From contig CAYWCO010000074.1 in the NCBI GenBank assembly GCA_964456815.1, forward strand, positions 1 to 5,526: a stretch of DNA of 5,526 nt. Reading direction: 5' to 3'. The translations under genes and the position numbers were made by a program. How positions within the stretch are numbered: the stretch's first letter is position 1; every line of letters starts with the position of its first letter. The notes below the pieces were generated by a model that made no database searches, was not told the origin of the DNA, and was given only the letters and a program-made list of their open reading frames with translations. Below, piece after piece: positions 5,503-5,526 of this stretch. This stretch comes from CAVTZP01 sp964456815 (GTDB lineage Bacteria > Chloroflexota > Dehalococcoidia > Dehalococcoidales > BS750m-G39).

Positions 5503-5526
5503 GTCCTCCCCCCTTTTAATTTAGGT

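Overview
This window is about 5.5 kb of compact, moderately GC-rich bacterial chromosome made of housekeeping genes. No phage, transposase, CRISPR or defence genes are visible. The best taxonomic guess is Chloroflexota, class Dehalococcoidia, possibly an uncultured or environmental lineage. This is inference from remembered family features: GpsA with a GTTTWG nucleotide-binding loop, PlsY with GSGKTGATN in place of GSGN-x-GATN, Der starting its first G domain with GRQNVGKS, and an intergenic double-hairpin repeat of a type I associate with this group. I could not run a search to confirm it.

Layout from left to right. Bases 1-87 hold a good sigma70-type promoter whose predicted start point falls on or within 1-2 bases of the argF start codon. 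argF (88-1029) encodes ornithine carbamoyltransferase. The 304 bp between argF and der contain a repeat-like unit with two perfect hairpins (about 1041-1123), followed by a 53-residue hydrophobic small protein (1155-1316) with its own ribosome binding site. Then comes a tight same-strand cluster: der (1334-2647, ribosome-assembly GTPase), plsY (2647-3339, G3P acyltransferase) and gpsA (3343-4383, G3P dehydrogenase). plsY overlaps the der stop by 1 nt, and gpsA starts 3 nt after plsY. On the opposite strand, dnaJ (5488 back to 4388) converges on gpsA with only 4 nt between the stop codons.

Working together: GpsA makes sn-glycerol-3-phosphate and PlsY acylates it to lysophosphatidic acid, so the two form the first committed steps of membrane phospholipid synthesis. 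Der assists 50S subunit maturation, so the der-plsY-gpsA cluster couples ribosome assembly with membrane growth at the transcript level. ArgF (arginine synthesis) and DnaJ (DnaK co-chaperone) are independent functions. The partners of dnaJ (dnaK, grpE, hrcA) are not in the window and could lie to the right.

I see no convincing new system here. The points worth a second look are the double-hairpin repeat, the 53-residue membrane protein, the likely leaderless argF mRNA, and departures from consensus in active-site motifs (HPLP for HCLP in ArgF, the missing central Gly in GpsA, Lys and Arg swaps in PlsY).
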